In this document: positions 25,261-36,512 of the stretch, piece by piece
Position numbering within the stretch: the stretch's first letter is position 1
Layout: every line of letters starts with the position of its first letter
Assembly: GCA_025765595.1 (NCBI GenBank)
Contig: JAIVFH010000115.1
Coordinates: 36,407 to 100,406 of the forward strand
DNA: 64,000 nucleotides
Direction: 5' to 3'
Source: Obelidium mucronatum
Taxonomy: Eukaryota > Chytridiomycota > Chytridiomycetes > Chytridiales > Chytriomycetaceae
Notes under the pieces: model-generated
The model's input: the letters and a program-made list of their open reading frames with translations, nothing else
The model's database searches: none
Told to the model about the DNA's origin: nothing
Made by a program: the position numbers and the translations under genes

Positions 25261-25803
25261 TTGCACGGTTTGGAATGGCTTTGTAATTTTTGGGATATTT
25301 TTTTTTGGGGTTGACAGAGCTTCTTTCGCCATCCTCCATAAATAGAAAAATGAAAAATGGAGGCGTAGTACCAATCGAAAAGTGCTGAGTAAATGCCCCG
25401 AGAGGTAATAAAAGTTATCACATTCTATTTCTTATCAATGGGTACACAAATTGGTTTGCTGACAAACCCAAACAATGTCAAACTGTAGAAGGCACACCGA
25501 TGGGAAAAGGCCAAGTTTTATTGCAAATAAATCATATTGCAGTATTATTCCCGTGACATGCCAAAAGTTGAATATTCCAGTTGACTGTTTATTTTATTCC
25601 TTGGTTGTAGAGAGTTTTTATTGAACACACTGGACAGACAAGGTTTGATGTAACCGGCCGCGAGTTTTTCATACACCCATCGGGGCATTTTCCCTATTGG
25701 TGCGCCTCGTTCTCCCAATTTGCTATTTATAGAGAATGGGAAGTGTGTTACCACAACAAAAAAAAAATCCCCAAAAATTACAAAGCTATTCCATACAGTT
25801 AAA
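25261..25803. other. Divergent intergenic region between coiled-coil paralogues
   Basis: Both ends carry the same promoter-like block in opposite orientation: a pyrimidine-rich stretch, then CTATTTAT(A) and, about 45 bases on, CCCAAAAATTACAAAG-type sequence just before ATGAC. This shows the duplication was inverted and included the promoters. The open frames extend through this block in both genes, but I read it as 5' leader because the left copy has ATGGCG there and the right copy lacks an ATG. No other gene seen. Confidence 0.5.
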
Positions 25804-26265
25804 ATGACCAGTGCGATCACACTCAACGAGAGTGAGATCTCTGTAAGTGAGTCCATCGGATTATTCCGATTTAACCCAGCCCCTTTGAATCGCCGTCAAC
25901 AAGTACAATTATCAGCTGCAATGACTCCTGATGTGGTGGTTCAAGATGCTTCTCCTCCAGCGATGGAGACGTTTTCTTGGTTACAGCGACTGACAAAATC
26001 AGTCTTCAAGCATCAAGCCAAGATTATAGCACTTGAACAACAGGCTGCCACCGACCGCGCCAGTATAGCGGCACTTGAACAACAGGCTGCCAGCGACCGC
26101 GCAAGAATAGCAGCACTTGACGCAAGAATTGCAGCGCTTGAAGCTGAGCGCATTGCTGACCGTCTCCAATTTCAAGGAGCAATACTTCGATTGGAGGCGC
26201 AGATGGAGCTGATGCGCAATAACTGCAGTTGCGGTGGTATGTCAAGACAGAGTGTCTGGGCTTAA
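25804..26265 (+). CDS. Small coiled-coil protein, right member of a divergent paralogue pair
   Basis: About 153 residues from MTSAITLNESEISVSES. After SIGLFRFNPAPLNRRQQ and METFSWLQRLTKSVFKHQAK comes a regular coiled coil with near-exact 13-14 residue repeats (IIALEQQAATDRAS, IAALEQQAASDRAR, IAALDAR, IAALEAER), then ILRLEAQMELMRNNCSC. The repeat number differs from the left paralogue, as expected for expanding heptad repeats. No signal peptide or membrane segment. No known family recognised. The pair probably form homo- or hetero-oligomers through the coiled coil, which is an inference from composition only. Confidence 0.65.
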   Translation: MTSAITLNESEISVSESIGLFRFNPAPLNRRQQVQLSAAMTPDVVVQDASPPAMETFSWLQRLTKSVFKHQAKIIALEQQAATDRASIAALEQQAASDRARIAALDARIAALEAERIADRLQFQGAILRLEAQMELMRNNCSCGGMSRQSVWA

Positions 26266-26388
26266 GAATTAACAATTGCTATATATTTATATGCACGTAT
26301 ACAATAAATATCCGTTAAATAATGCTACCAACTTATAATTACGTTTTTTCTCCTGCTTTCTCAAAGGAAGTTGTTTCAAGAGCAAAAA

Positions 26389-27961
26389 ATGCGGTTGTCA
26401 TTCAGCCATTCCCGCCAGAACGCCTCAACCCATCCACAACAACAGCAAAGAATGATATCTCTATTCCGAATCTTTCTAGCAGTTGCCCTGGTTGCAGCAA
26501 TCGGCGCAGCAACATGGATCGTCATCATGAAGAGCTTCGGAAACTCCCAGCAGCAGTTGGCGCCAATGGGACTCGATGGCTGCTTTGACCCTATAACCGG
26601 CGACCCATTTTCACTGTTTGCGTCTACAAATGATCCCGTTTCGCAGACATCCGGAGAATGTGAGGCGTTGAAGGACCTAGCAGTGAGGTTTGGGTTTGGG
26701 TGGATTGACGGGTCGCTGTGTCTGCAGAATGTGAGTAATTAAAGACATTTAATCTGAACGACGCAACTGGTTGTTGGAAGTTAAAAATCGGGACTCTCTT
26801 TAGACTACGATTGTTAATCCTGCCGATTCGTCATCGTTCTTGCAAGCGGGGTTTTGCGATCCCACCACGGTTTACTCGTTTCGTGTTTATAATCCGCCAA
26901 TCACGCTTTCAGAGTATCCGAATTCGCTTTTGTTGTTTAGAAAGTTGTGGGGGCTGGGGCTTCATAATGCGTTCTATGGGAGCAAGGTTTTGGATCCTTT
27001 GTTCAAAACTTTGGCGACGCCGCCGTACCTTGCGGTTCTGTAAGTTGTTAAAACCTGAAAAAAAAGCGGGGGTGAATTAATCCGCCCTCAAAGAAACCTG
27101 ACGGGTTCAGTAGAGAATCAGAAAAACAATTCCAGAATCATGAGCGGCGAGATACCCGAGATTCCAAGGAATCTAAAGTTTTTGCAAGCAATCTTTTTAG
27201 CAAATAACAACTTTTCTGGATCAATTCCTTCTTCGTTGTCGGATACTATTGGATTGATGTATGTTGGTTTTTATTATTTTGTTGTTGATATACACGTGAT
27301 TAAAAATAATTCCAGAACTTTCGCAAATAATACGTTCTTGTCTGGTCCGTTACCTGCATCTTCTATTCAATTGAAATCTCAAACTCCTCAATGGACAAAC
27401 ACGATGCGTTGCAATTTCAATGGCACGGGACTTTGTGTTCCTCCGAATTGGAAGTACCAGCCAGCTTGTATCAGAACGATAGCCAACTCAATACCGACAT
27501 GTTCCAATGACTCGTCACCTGTTTCTTCTGCCCCAGTACTTGGGATTGATCCTCGGGATCCAGGGCCTCTCCTTCTCCAGCCTTTTCCCGATTCTCAGGA
27601 CAATACTCCTGCCTTTGGCAGCTTCAGCGACGTTCTTCGATATGCAGGAATATCGATATTCTTTATGATTGTATTGGCTGGAACTTGGATCTGGTGGAGG
27701 AATCGAATGTACAGGGATGCGTATAACCGAGCGCTCACACAGGAGCAAGAACGACAGCAAGTTGAGGAGAGGCGGCGGATGGAGGAGTTTGAGTTGCCCG
27801 AGTATACTCCTGCGTTACCAGACTATCACCATAATGCAACTCCTGGAGCTACTGCTGGGGCAGTTTCTGAAAGGAGGGAGGATGCGCCGTTCATTATGAG
27901 CACTGGGGGGATCCATGGCACGGGAACAGATTCTGAGCGAAATCCGCGGACCGTCTCGTGA
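26389..27961 (+). CDS. LRR single-pass membrane protein, family member A
   Basis: Type of surface protein repeated five times in this window. Order: short cytosolic N terminus, membrane anchor (FRIFLAVALVAAIGAATW), GLDGCFDPITGDPFSL, the Cys block SGECEALKDLAVRFGFG, TTIVNPADSSSFLQAGFCDP, an RF/LHNAFYG-type block (GLHNAFYGSKVLDPLF), LRR units (LANNNFSGSIPSSL and FANNTFLSGPLP), a W/C block (NGTGLCVPPNWKYQPACIR), a second membrane helix (IFFMIVLAGTWIWW) and an acidic tail with LPEYTPALPDY. Start at ATG 26389 (MRLSFSHS). Introns lie after SLCLQN, near 27041-27135 and near 27258-27315. Two membrane segments bracket the LRR ectodomain, so both termini are probably cytosolic. The homologous blocks in the other members make the gene model secure; the function is unknown. 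Confidence 0.75.
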
Positions 27962-28028
27962 TCTGTACCTGTGTATATAATTTGCCAATATTATTATAAT
28001 TTGCTGCTTTATTAGTTAACTCCCCGAA

Positions 28029-31000
28029 ATGGCCTCGCGACCGCCGCTGATCGGCCTTGGCAGCAGCGGCCACTCTGCGCCCTCGCCGCCCGCGCAGCGC
28101 CACCAGTCGCCGGTGTCGTCGGCGGCGTCGCAGCATTCGACGCCTTCGACTTCTTCCGCAAACACGCCGCACTCAAACCCGACCGCAACCACGTCGCCGA
28201 CGGCGTCGTCGCCCGGCGACGCAAAGAAGCTTTTTTCGCTCAAAAACATGTTCAAAGCGCCGCCGCCGCCGCCGAACCAAAGCCACAGCCACAGCCACAG
28301 TCCGCAGGCGTCGCTCGTGCCGCCGTCGTCGTCGGCGTTTGCGGCGCTGTTTCCGGACTTGAAGAATGCGCCGAGGGCGCTGAAGCCGTCGGCGGACGAC
28401 GAAGTCGAAGTGCTGGTTTGTGTGTTGTTTCTGTGGTTACTCAAACTGATCAAACAAAAACAACACAGTCAATCACTGTCCACTCATTCACCGAAAGCAA
28501 AACGATTAGCATCCTGCCGACAAGTGACGGGCTCATGATCCGCTTTGAGATCTTCCGAGCCTTTGATATTCCCTATGCTGAAATGCAGCAAGGGACCTTC
28601 AGTCTATTCAATTCAAAGCATTTCGGCGCATGTATGTACTACTTCTTCATATCCCTTCAGAATCTGCATTTGTAGACAATCTAACGAGCCGTGGATCAGC
28701 CGCCCCTGAATTAACCGATACCGATCTTTATGAACTCTGTCGACACTCACTTGTCCCGAATTTGATTATTATACCTGCAGGACAATCACGACACTCTGTT
28801 CATCAAGATGTTGGTGCTGATGGCCATGATTCAGAGAATCACAATCACCATTCACGCACAAAACCAAAACTGGCGCCTCTCACTATGCATTCGAATATCA
28901 CCGAGGAAGAAGAGTTTATTCCTCGAAAAATAGTGGAAACTCCGACGACTTCATCACCCACCTCATTCACACCCGGAGGAGAGTTTCCGCTACCAGCTGT
29001 GCCGATTTCCACATCAGATTCTATACATGATGATCCAATAGCCACTTCTCTGCCTGTGTTTGCTAATAAACCTCTGCCAGAAACACCTCTGCCGGAACCA
29101 CCTCTGCCTCCCTTACCACCGACTGAACAGCGTGGAAGTTCATTTCCATCACCCCCGGGAACTCTCTCACGTCCACTCACAAGGAAAAAACTCTTGAAAC
29201 GGGCTACCCAGATTACAAAAGCACACCGCCGTGACTCGTCACCAACAGAACTATTACCGCCAGAACTATTACCGCCACCACCACCAGCAAGAGCACAAAC
29301 ACAAAAGCAACCACCGCGTCGCCGCCTTCGACAAACATTTGAATACGAAAACCTCAAAGAAAACGTCAGAGTCTTTGGAATCCGACCGAGTCCATCCCGA
29401 ATCATTGATAACCTCACAGAATATTTCCCTGAAATTATCCTCCTCAGTGACGAAGATGACGATGCCATTGAAAACAGCGATAATGATGATGAAGATACTT
29501 TAAACAGAAAACGAGCCGAGAAACTAGAGCGGCCCGCGAGTGCATCCGCTGTATTGATGAAACGCGAGACTGTCCGGTTACTGAGGGATCATACTGTCCA
29601 GCAACAACAGAGAGAATCTGAAACCCTGGGGAGGTCACTTGGTAGGAGGGTCACGAAACTGGTGGGGGCTGTGAATGCGTGGAGTGGAACAGTGGAAAGG
29701 CGGCAACAGCAGCAGCGAGTCCCTGGTAGTTTGAACGCATCTCCGTATGCAACCTTGTCGAGGCTTGGAAACGAAAGCGCTGTCATCAAGGAAGAAGACG
29801 TATCACTACCAGCAGCAGCATCACAAAAAAAAGTTTCGAGTCCGGATCAAACCACTGACACCGCCACCGATTTATCCCAAGAAGAAGAGATTTTAGAAGA
29901 GGAAGCCGAAGTCCCTTCCGGCGACTCGTTGTCGGACTCAGGCGGTGGCGAAGGCGAAGGCCCCCAGCGCCTCGTTTCAATTGAATGGAAACGGAAACTT
30001 TCGGTACTCGGTTCCTCAGGAGGACTCTTTGTTTCAATTGATTCAAGTGGTTCAGACGATTCAACGGCCCCTGGAACTCTTGGAAGAAAGAGCACGAGCG
30101 GCGGCGAGGAATCAGCATCCATCGACCAACCCCCACTGGTCCCTCGGAAAACAACGGGATCTATCGATTCGCTGTTACCCCCACTCTTGACCAACAGGTC
30201 ACGCAAGAGTTGGAAAGGGTACCGAGTTGTTTGCGATTCACCCATGACGGATGCGGCTATGGATTCTTGGATCCCGGATGTCTCTGGTTCCGACAGCGAG
30301 AGCAATGACCAAACAGACGCATTCGATTACTCAAACGCAGCAGCCGCCGCCGCCGCTGAGTCTATTGAAGTCCCAGACGTAGTCTCACCCCTCGAGAACC
30401 CGACAATAGCCAACCACCTACGAACCACCACATGGGGCCTCCCCAAACAAGTGAAATGGACGAAAGGACACATGATTGGGCAAGGATCGTTTGGGAAAGT
30501 TTATTTCGGAGTTAATTTGTCGACGCAAGAATTGATGGCTGTGAAGCAAGTTCAATTGGTGCCATTGAAAGTGGGGGCAGGTCCTGCGCTTGTGAATCGG
30601 AATCGTAAACTGTTGGATGCGTTGAATGTAGAGATTTCGTTGTTGCGGGAGCTGCAGCACCCGAATGTTGTGAATTATTTAGGTGACTTTTTAAAAGCTC
30701 TTTTTTTTCTCTTGTGGTTTGTCGGTCTGAGCTTAAACTTCCCCCCCCCCCCCCCCCCCCCCCCCCTTGTATACAGGATTCGACGTCCACGAGAACCTGG
30801 TAAGCGTATTCCTAGAATACGTTGACGGCGGCTCCCTCGCCTCGATCCTCTCCCGCTTCGGGAAATTCGAATACGAAATGGCTCAATCCTTCACATGCCA
30901 AATCCTCTGCGGCCTCGAATACCTACACGACCGATGCATCATCCATCGCGACATTAAAGGCGCCAATATCCTTGTGAATCATCTCGGGGTCGTTAAAATC

Positions 31001-31587
31001 GCAGACTTTGGGATCTCCAAGAAGAATGAATATAAATATCAACCGAATGCGCGGCTGTCGTTGCAAGGAACAGTGTATTGGATGGCGCCTGAGATTATGC
31101 TGAATCAGGGCGGCGGCGTCGGCGGCGGCGGGGTTGGGTATAACTCGAAAGTAGACATTTGGTCGCTTGGATGTGTAGTGTATGAAATGTTGGAGGGGCA
31201 TCATCCGTGGACTGGGTTCAATGAGATGCAAATCATGTGGAAGGTTGGGAAAGAGCATCGAGCGCCGGAGTTGACGGATGAGTTGTCGGATGATGTCAAG
31301 TTGTTTTTGAAGCTCTGTTTTGCCTTGTATGTGGTTTTTTGTTTTTATTTTCTGCCTGGTTTTCTTGTTTCTGACGTCTTTTTTTACTTATTTTATTGCT
31401 TCTTTATAGTGAACCGGAAAACCGACCTTCAGCTAGAGAGCTTTTGAGTTCGAATTTCGCAAATGTCGAGCCGCTTGACTTTAATTTTGAGTTTTGGCTT
31501 AAAACAGCACAAGCGCGGCGGGATTCTATGGATGACAATGATGACGACGACGATGACATGTTTTCGAGTGACTGTGATTCAGAATAG
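28029..31587 (+). CDS. STE11-type MAP kinase kinase kinase
   Basis: N terminus (28029-28410) is Ser/Pro-rich. After an intron comes a ~90-residue ubiquitin-like segment (SITVHSFTESKTISILP ... RFEIFRAFDIPYAEMQQG ... LCRHSLVPNLIIIPAG) that fits the Ras-binding domain of Ste11/Byr2 proteins. A long disordered region with Pro-rich and acidic patches follows (28800-30400). The kinase domain shows GQGSFGKVYFG, AVKQVQL (Lys), NVEISLLRELQHPNVVNYLG, then after an intron with 26 C's EYVDGGSLASIL, IIHRDIKGANILVN, KIADFGISKK and APEIMLNQ. A Gly-rich insert (GGGVGGGGVG) sits just after the APE motif, before YNSKVDIWSLGCVVYEMLEG. A third intron (31326-31410) precedes EPENRPSARELLSSNF and an acidic tail. 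The kinase core is closest to Ste11 (HRDIKGANIL) rather than Bck1. It likely acts in a pheromone/stress-like MAPK cascade. Confidence 0.9.
30741..30766. repeat. Poly-C tract (26) in kinase-domain intron
   Basis: C run just before the acceptor GTATACAG of the intron that interrupts the MAPKKK between NYLG and FDVHENL. Same position relative to the acceptor as the C run in the ERCC6L2 gene. Confidence 0.95.
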
Positions 31588-31626
31588 AAAAAAAATATAG
31601 TAATGTGTGTTGTAGAACCCCTGTTG

Positions 31627-31653
31627 TTTTTTTTTTTTTTTTTTTTTTTTTTT
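31627..31653. repeat. Poly-T tract (27) downstream of MAPKKK
   Basis: Uninterrupted T run 40 bp after the MAPKKK stop codon, in the region between it and tRNA-Pro. Antisense open frames with poly-Lys here are artefacts of this run. Confidence 0.9.
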
Positions 31654-31787
31654 GGAAACAATGGTTTGTAAATCCGTGCCGACTTGACTGGCGGCGGCAC
31701 CACACACTTAAGCGATTTCTTTGACAAGAATAGTATCTTAAGAGGATCAATCAGATTTGTTTGACGTGAACAGATCAAAACAAAAAG

Positions 31788-31859
31788 GGGCCCCACCGGG
31801 AATTGAACCCGGGGCCTCTCGCACCCAAAGCGAGAATCATACTACTAGACCATAGGGCC
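31788..31859 (-). tRNA. tRNA-Pro (anticodon UGG)
   Basis: 72 nt on the minus strand. Acceptor GGCCCTA pairs with TGGGGCC (one G-T), discriminator C. The anticodon stem CTCGC/GCGAG encloses loop TTTGGGT, giving anticodon TGG. The T arm is CCGGG-TTCAATT-CCCGG. No intron. Confidence 0.95.
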
Positions 31860-31861
31860 CC

Positions 31862-32234
31862 ATGTTATTTCCCTTAAAGAGCACAGTACTTATTGCTAAA
31901 ATAAAATAATATGTCTCCATTTGGAGGTTACAGCCCCCAACAGTTAGAATTTATACCGGTAATAGCGAATTTGAAACCCAATATTGGCAGCCGAATTCGA
32001 CAAAATATGTTGGAAAATTTTACTGCAGGCAAAAAATTCATTTCATTTTTTGAAGTCGACTGTAAAATATTACTAAAATCTTGTGATTCCATTCGAGAAA
32101 TTTTGTTTGTTTCAATTCCCCTGACGTTTCAGTTTCACGCCATCAATCTGAAACGGAATCACGTGTTCGGAGAGCCAGCTCTTTGCTTAAAAAGGAACCA
32201 GAATGAGGATTCTAGATTTCTGTTATAAATCGGA
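31862..32234. other. Intergenic region between tRNA-Pro and chitinase 2
   Basis: 373 bp. Contains AT-rich sequence and a ~105-codon open frame (31911) with no recognisable domain and no paralogue here, which I do not accept as a gene. The TGAC-N2-GTCA element of the other chitinase promoters is not seen. Confidence 0.5.
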
Positions 32235-33940
32235 ATGCTTCTGTCATACGTTCTCTCTGTGTTTGCTGCAACACTGTCAGTTGTTGATGCAGCAGCGGTC
32301 GCTAAACCAAACAGAATCATTGGATACCATGGTAAAGTTGGGGCAGTTGGTTCGTAAACATCTGACCTGGAAAACTAATTGTCTATCCTTTGCTATCAGA
32401 ATCTTGGTACTTTTACGATCACGGAGATAAACCATTGACCTGTAAGTCTATTCTGTTTTTTTGCGTAGAACTGAGCCAACCAAAACTAAAATACACTTTC
32501 CGAAACTGAAAAACAGTCACACCAGAGATGATCAAAAGCTACACCCACCTCAACTACGCATTCGCCACGATCCACTACCACACGAAAACAGATCAATTCT
32601 ACATTGGATTCACCGACGCCTGGGCCGATTACCAAGCCTGCGTGGGAACCAACTGCCCAACCGAATGCATCGCCGTCCCCGCCGCAAAGCAATGCAAAGG
32701 AGGCAAAGTATCTCTCGTCCCATACATTGGCGCCACTGGAACCTGCCCAGACCCGGAATGCTACAACCCATCCGGCGCCCCCGGTGCACCCCGGAAACCG
32801 GCATGCGAAGCCGTCATGGACCATTCCGACAACGGGGCCCCGCGCGACGCCAAAGGAAACCCAGTCATCTGTGGGAACTACGCGTACGTTCTAAACAAGG
32901 TCAAGAAACAAGCGCCTGGAATCAAGTATTTGATTTCGGTGGGTGGGTGGTATGACTCTAATTTGTTTTCGGCGGCGACGGAGCCCAAGTACATTGACAA
33001 GTTTGTGCAGTCTGTTGTCAAGTTTGTAGAGTTTTTCGGGTTCGATGGGGTTGATTTTGATTGGGAGTACCCTGGATGGGAGCACGGTGGGCAAGCGCCG
33101 TTTAAAGGGGGTGCTGCTGGGAAGGGTGATGCTGAGGAGATGACGGACTGTTCGAAATCTAGTTGTGCTTATGGAGCGCGCAAGAACGATATGGCAAAGT
33201 TCAATGCCATGGTTACCAAAGTCCGTGCTGGTTTGAAGGCGCTTGGAAAAACTAAATCTGGTGGCGAGTACCTGATTTCCATGGCTGCTCCAGCGGGGGT
33301 TGATAAAATGAACAAGCTGGATATCAAGACCATCTGCAAGAATCTCGATTTCATCAACATTATGACGTATGATATCCATGGAGAATGGGATTCCGTCACG
33401 AACCACCAAGCCCCACTTTATGACAACACGCCGGAGAAGTTGAAGCCGACAAATGGTGTTCCAGTAACCTCTGTTGATGTTGCTGTGAACTACTGGATCA
33501 AGAATGGATGCCCTGCGAGTCAAATCGTTGTGGGAGTTCCCTTCTACGCTCATGCTTGGAAAGCTCCAGAGGGTAACGGCAAGCACGGTCTCTTTCAGCC
33601 TGGAACTCCATCTTCAATCACTAAACTCAACTATGTTGACCTTGCGGCTGATAAATCGATTGCCAATTACTGGGATGCCAAGGCTCAAGCCAGTTATGGA
33701 TACTCAACTGCCCAAGGAGTCTTTTACTCCTACGATACCCCGAAAGCCATTTCAGCCAAGGTTGGGTATGGCGCGGAGAAGGGGCTTGGTGGGTTTATGG
33801 TTTGGCCTGTGGATGGAGACGACGCGAAGGGGACTTTGTTGAAAGCCTTGACGGGACCTGGAAGTAAACCTACAAAGCCAAAACCAACAAAGAAGACGAC
33901 TACCAAAAGGGCTGTTGCTACAAAGAAACCATCTGCATAG
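32235..33940 (+). CDS. Secreted GH18 chitinase 2, no binding module
   Basis: Start MLLSYVLSVFAATLSVVDA at 32235 gives a signal peptide. Introns at 32332-32399 (GYH|ESWYFYD) and 32442-32516. The catalytic domain is collinear with chitinase 1: YTHLNYAFATIHYHT, FLVSVGGWYDSNLFSA-type block (YLISVGGWYDSNLFSA), FDGVDFDWEYPGWEHGG with complete DxxDxDxE, IMTYDIHGEWD and GGFMVWPVDGDD. Unlike the other three it has no Thr-rich linker, no CBM5/12-like module and no terminal Cys module; it ends in a short Lys/Pro/Thr-rich basic tail. Codon use in the first half is GC-richer than in the paralogues, with many CCC/GCC codons. Likely a soluble catalytic-only chitinase. Confidence 0.95.
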
Positions 33941-34136
33941 TTCTTTTTCTTTTAATTCATTGTTTCTGATTGCATTTTGGAATAAATCCCTTTTTTTTTC
34001 CTGGTGAATTTAGAAAACACTTAATATCGTGTTTAGTAATCTATATGGTATCCCATAGTAATCTTATTGGTAACAGCTTCAAACAACAAGGGAAACAAAA
34101 ATAAACCCCTAAATTCAGTATGAGTGAAAAAACAAT

Positions 34137-35245
34137 TTACATTATTCCCAACACGGAAACAAATACAATCCCAATCGCAGAGGCAACTCCATTGCCAAAG
34201 CCACTCGACGTCTTTGAAACTGTAGCAACACCACCAGCATTCTTTGTGTTGAAAAACGTGACCTTATTAAAGTTGTCACACGTAATAAAACTGTTGCGAG
34301 TTTTCAAAGCACCCTTACAGGTAGTCCCAGAATAGTACGAGACAATGGCAGAACCGTTGGCAGCCTGAGTGTAAAGAAGGGACCCATCATCCCCATACTC
34401 ATGACAAAAGTCCAACGCAAAGGCTCCTCTGGCAACAGGAGAAGACGTACTTGCATTCCTTGTCTGCGTACTTTTCCATGAATACGTATGGCTTGGTTCC
34501 GAAAACGGTCTTGGCTTGGTCCTCGAGGCTGTAAGCCAGTGGGTTCTCGTGACACTGCAGTGGTCTTGACGGTTGTACCTGCAGAATTCGAGGCGCATTG
34601 GGAGTCTGCCGTGCAAGGAATGTCACTCGGCGGCTTGAATCAGGCGAGCCGGGGTTTTGCACTGCGTGTCGGCGTAGACAACAGAGACGGAGAAGCTTGT
34701 GGCGGTTTCCAAGTAGGCCGTGGCTTGGTTTACGCAGGTTGATCCTGGCTTTGTCAATGCTATACCGGTCTTGGATTCGACAAAATTTGCACACCCTGTG
34801 TCTGAGTACTCGTCCCAGTACAGGTTGTTGCTGAAGTCGTTGTAGACGATACCCCTAGCGGTCGTTGTTGAATGGACTTGGAACACATTGTTGGAGAGAG
34901 TACAGGCCGGAAGCGAGGCGGCCAGACTTGCAAGTGTTGGTGTTGTAAGGTTTCAATGAATGCGATAGAGGACGAGCTTGACATGTTCTTGGCATAGCTC
35001 GGAGGCAGCGAGATGGTGCCAGTAGTATTCAATCGCTCGTTAAAGCAGACTGTGGTTGTGGCGGTGGTCTCTTGCGCACTTGCTTTGCACAAAGCAGTGC
35101 CAAAGAGAATTGTAGCGGGGCAGGTTGCGACTGCACTCCCGCAAACAATCGCTTTGAGAAACTTGGAAGCTTCGTAGGTGCAATCACTTCCCTGGACGGT
35201 TGCGTTGAAGTAGGAAACGTACGATGTGCATGGCAAAACGGACAT
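34137..35245 (-). pseudogene. Frame-broken gene for a Cys-containing extracellular protein with hydrophobic C terminus
   Basis: Reads MSVLPCTSYVSYFNATVQG at 35245, then must change frame near 34950 (to LASLAASLPACTLSN), near 34620 (to IPCTADSQCASNSAG), near 34540 (to DQAKTVFGTKPYVFMEKY) and near 34440 (to GAFALDFCHEYGDDG). Only one of these, near 34950, could be an intron, and a weak one. Paired Cys residues, Asn-X-Thr/Ser sites and a C-terminal hydrophobic stretch after a Ser/Gly-rich segment (GFGNGVASAIGIVFVSVLG) suggest a GPI-anchored or membrane-tethered surface protein. I do not recognise the family. The number of breaks in 1.1 kb favours a pseudogene, though indel errors are an alternative. 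Confidence 0.5.
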
Positions 35246-35515
35246 GGTCTTTCAGATAACAATTTTTCTGCTAGAGATAAATTCCAATTGGGAATTTACA
35301 GCTGCGGCAAACGTTATGATTAAATCAATGACAACCTGTTAGGTAAATAGTTGCATTATTTTTTATAAAGCCTCAAAAGTAACCGGAAAGAACGAGTATA
35401 AGATGGCAATCATGTCAAGCAAGCATTTTATGCGATGGAACCCGATGGAACCGACTGACACGTTGTGCGTCATTCCAAAGAAATCCCACACAAAAACTTG
35501 ATCGAAAAAACAAAC

Positions 35516-36512
35516 ATGCCCGTCAAACCACACCTCGCCACAACGCCGCCCTTATCCACCGAACAGCAGCTCAAAGCACTCGACTCGGCGCTCGCCGCCG
35601 TCGCCAAGAAAAAGAAGGCGCGCGCCAACGTGACGCAGCTGACCAGCCACGAGCGCCGGCTCCTCGCCGCCAAAGCCGCGCTCGTCGACGCGTCCGCCGG
35701 CGGGCGGCCGCAGACGCTCACGCAGCGGCTTGCGCCGCGTCGGCTTCAACGTGGGCGCGCGCCGCCACAGCGAGCTGGCGGCGCACGAGCCGGCGCCGTG
35801 CTTCGAGCAGGCGGCGCGCCTGGGCCTGGAAAACGTTACGTGCGGCGACCTGGCGCGCGACGTGCGGCGCGACCCGCTGTTTGGCGCCGTGGCTGCCGAC
35901 GCCGAGGCCGACGCGGCGGACGATCTCCCGCTGCTTGCGACGAACGGCGCGTCCGCGGGCGACGATGCGGAGCTGCAGAACGAGTTGGACGCGGAACTGG
36001 CGCGATTTGTGCTCTGTGCGGCGTCGCGTTTCTATTGGTCGTTTTGTCTGCGGAAACTGGTGGAAGCGAAAGATTACTGGCACTGCTTCAGTGTGTGTCG
36101 AGTGTCAGCCGACCGCAACAACGCGTCACTGTGATTCATGCGCAACCTGCTTTACTCTCGATGAAGACGTGCTTCTGGATTTGGACCATCATGCCTCGTC
36201 AGCGTCTCTTTCCCTTTCAGGTATTCAACCGTCTTTGATGTGGTGTGGCAGAGTGTGGCGGGGAGGTGTGGCGAAGCATTGGCAATCTCAAAACAAAAGT
36301 GGAATCTGTGGGAATCCGTGTGCCCGTGCGAAGCAAAGCTCCCTAACGATATCTTAGATCTGGGCTCCTTTGATATTCCTGGCGAGATTCCTAACGATCG
36401 AAACCTTTTGAAATTTGTAGCAACGTGTCCACCCTGTAAAGAAAAGCAAGAATTACTACAAGCCAATTCTCATCATCACACGCCCCTGAAAAAGAAACAC
36501 AGTCACAAGTAG
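35516..36512 (+). CDS. Cys-rich protein of unknown function (possible zinc binding)
   Basis: Starts MPVKPHLATTPPLSTEQQL. The first ~75 residues are Lys/Ala-rich and helical. Very GC-rich sequence follows (35600-36000). The frame continues only if one extra T at 35730-35731 is removed (TQRL to RRVGFNVGA). Then RFYWSFCLRKLVEAKDYWHC leads into a CxxC cluster (VECQP, HCDSCATCFTLDED) after another single-base shift near 36094. A probable intron ends at the CTTTCAG before GTATTCAACC, leading to WESVCPCEAKLPND and ATCPPCKEKQELLQ, ending in His/Lys (HHHTPLKKKHSHK). At least eight Cys in C-x2-C or similar pairs suggest a zinc-binding fold. No family recognised. Confidence 0.5.

Noticed and set aside
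25545..25856. Minus-strand 103-residue frame between the coiled-coil paralogues
   Set aside because: It crosses the duplicated promoter block and the start of the plus-strand paralogue; no support.
31911..32228. 105-codon frame upstream of chitinase 2
   Set aside because: No domain, no paralogue, and located in the promoter and leader of chitinase 2.
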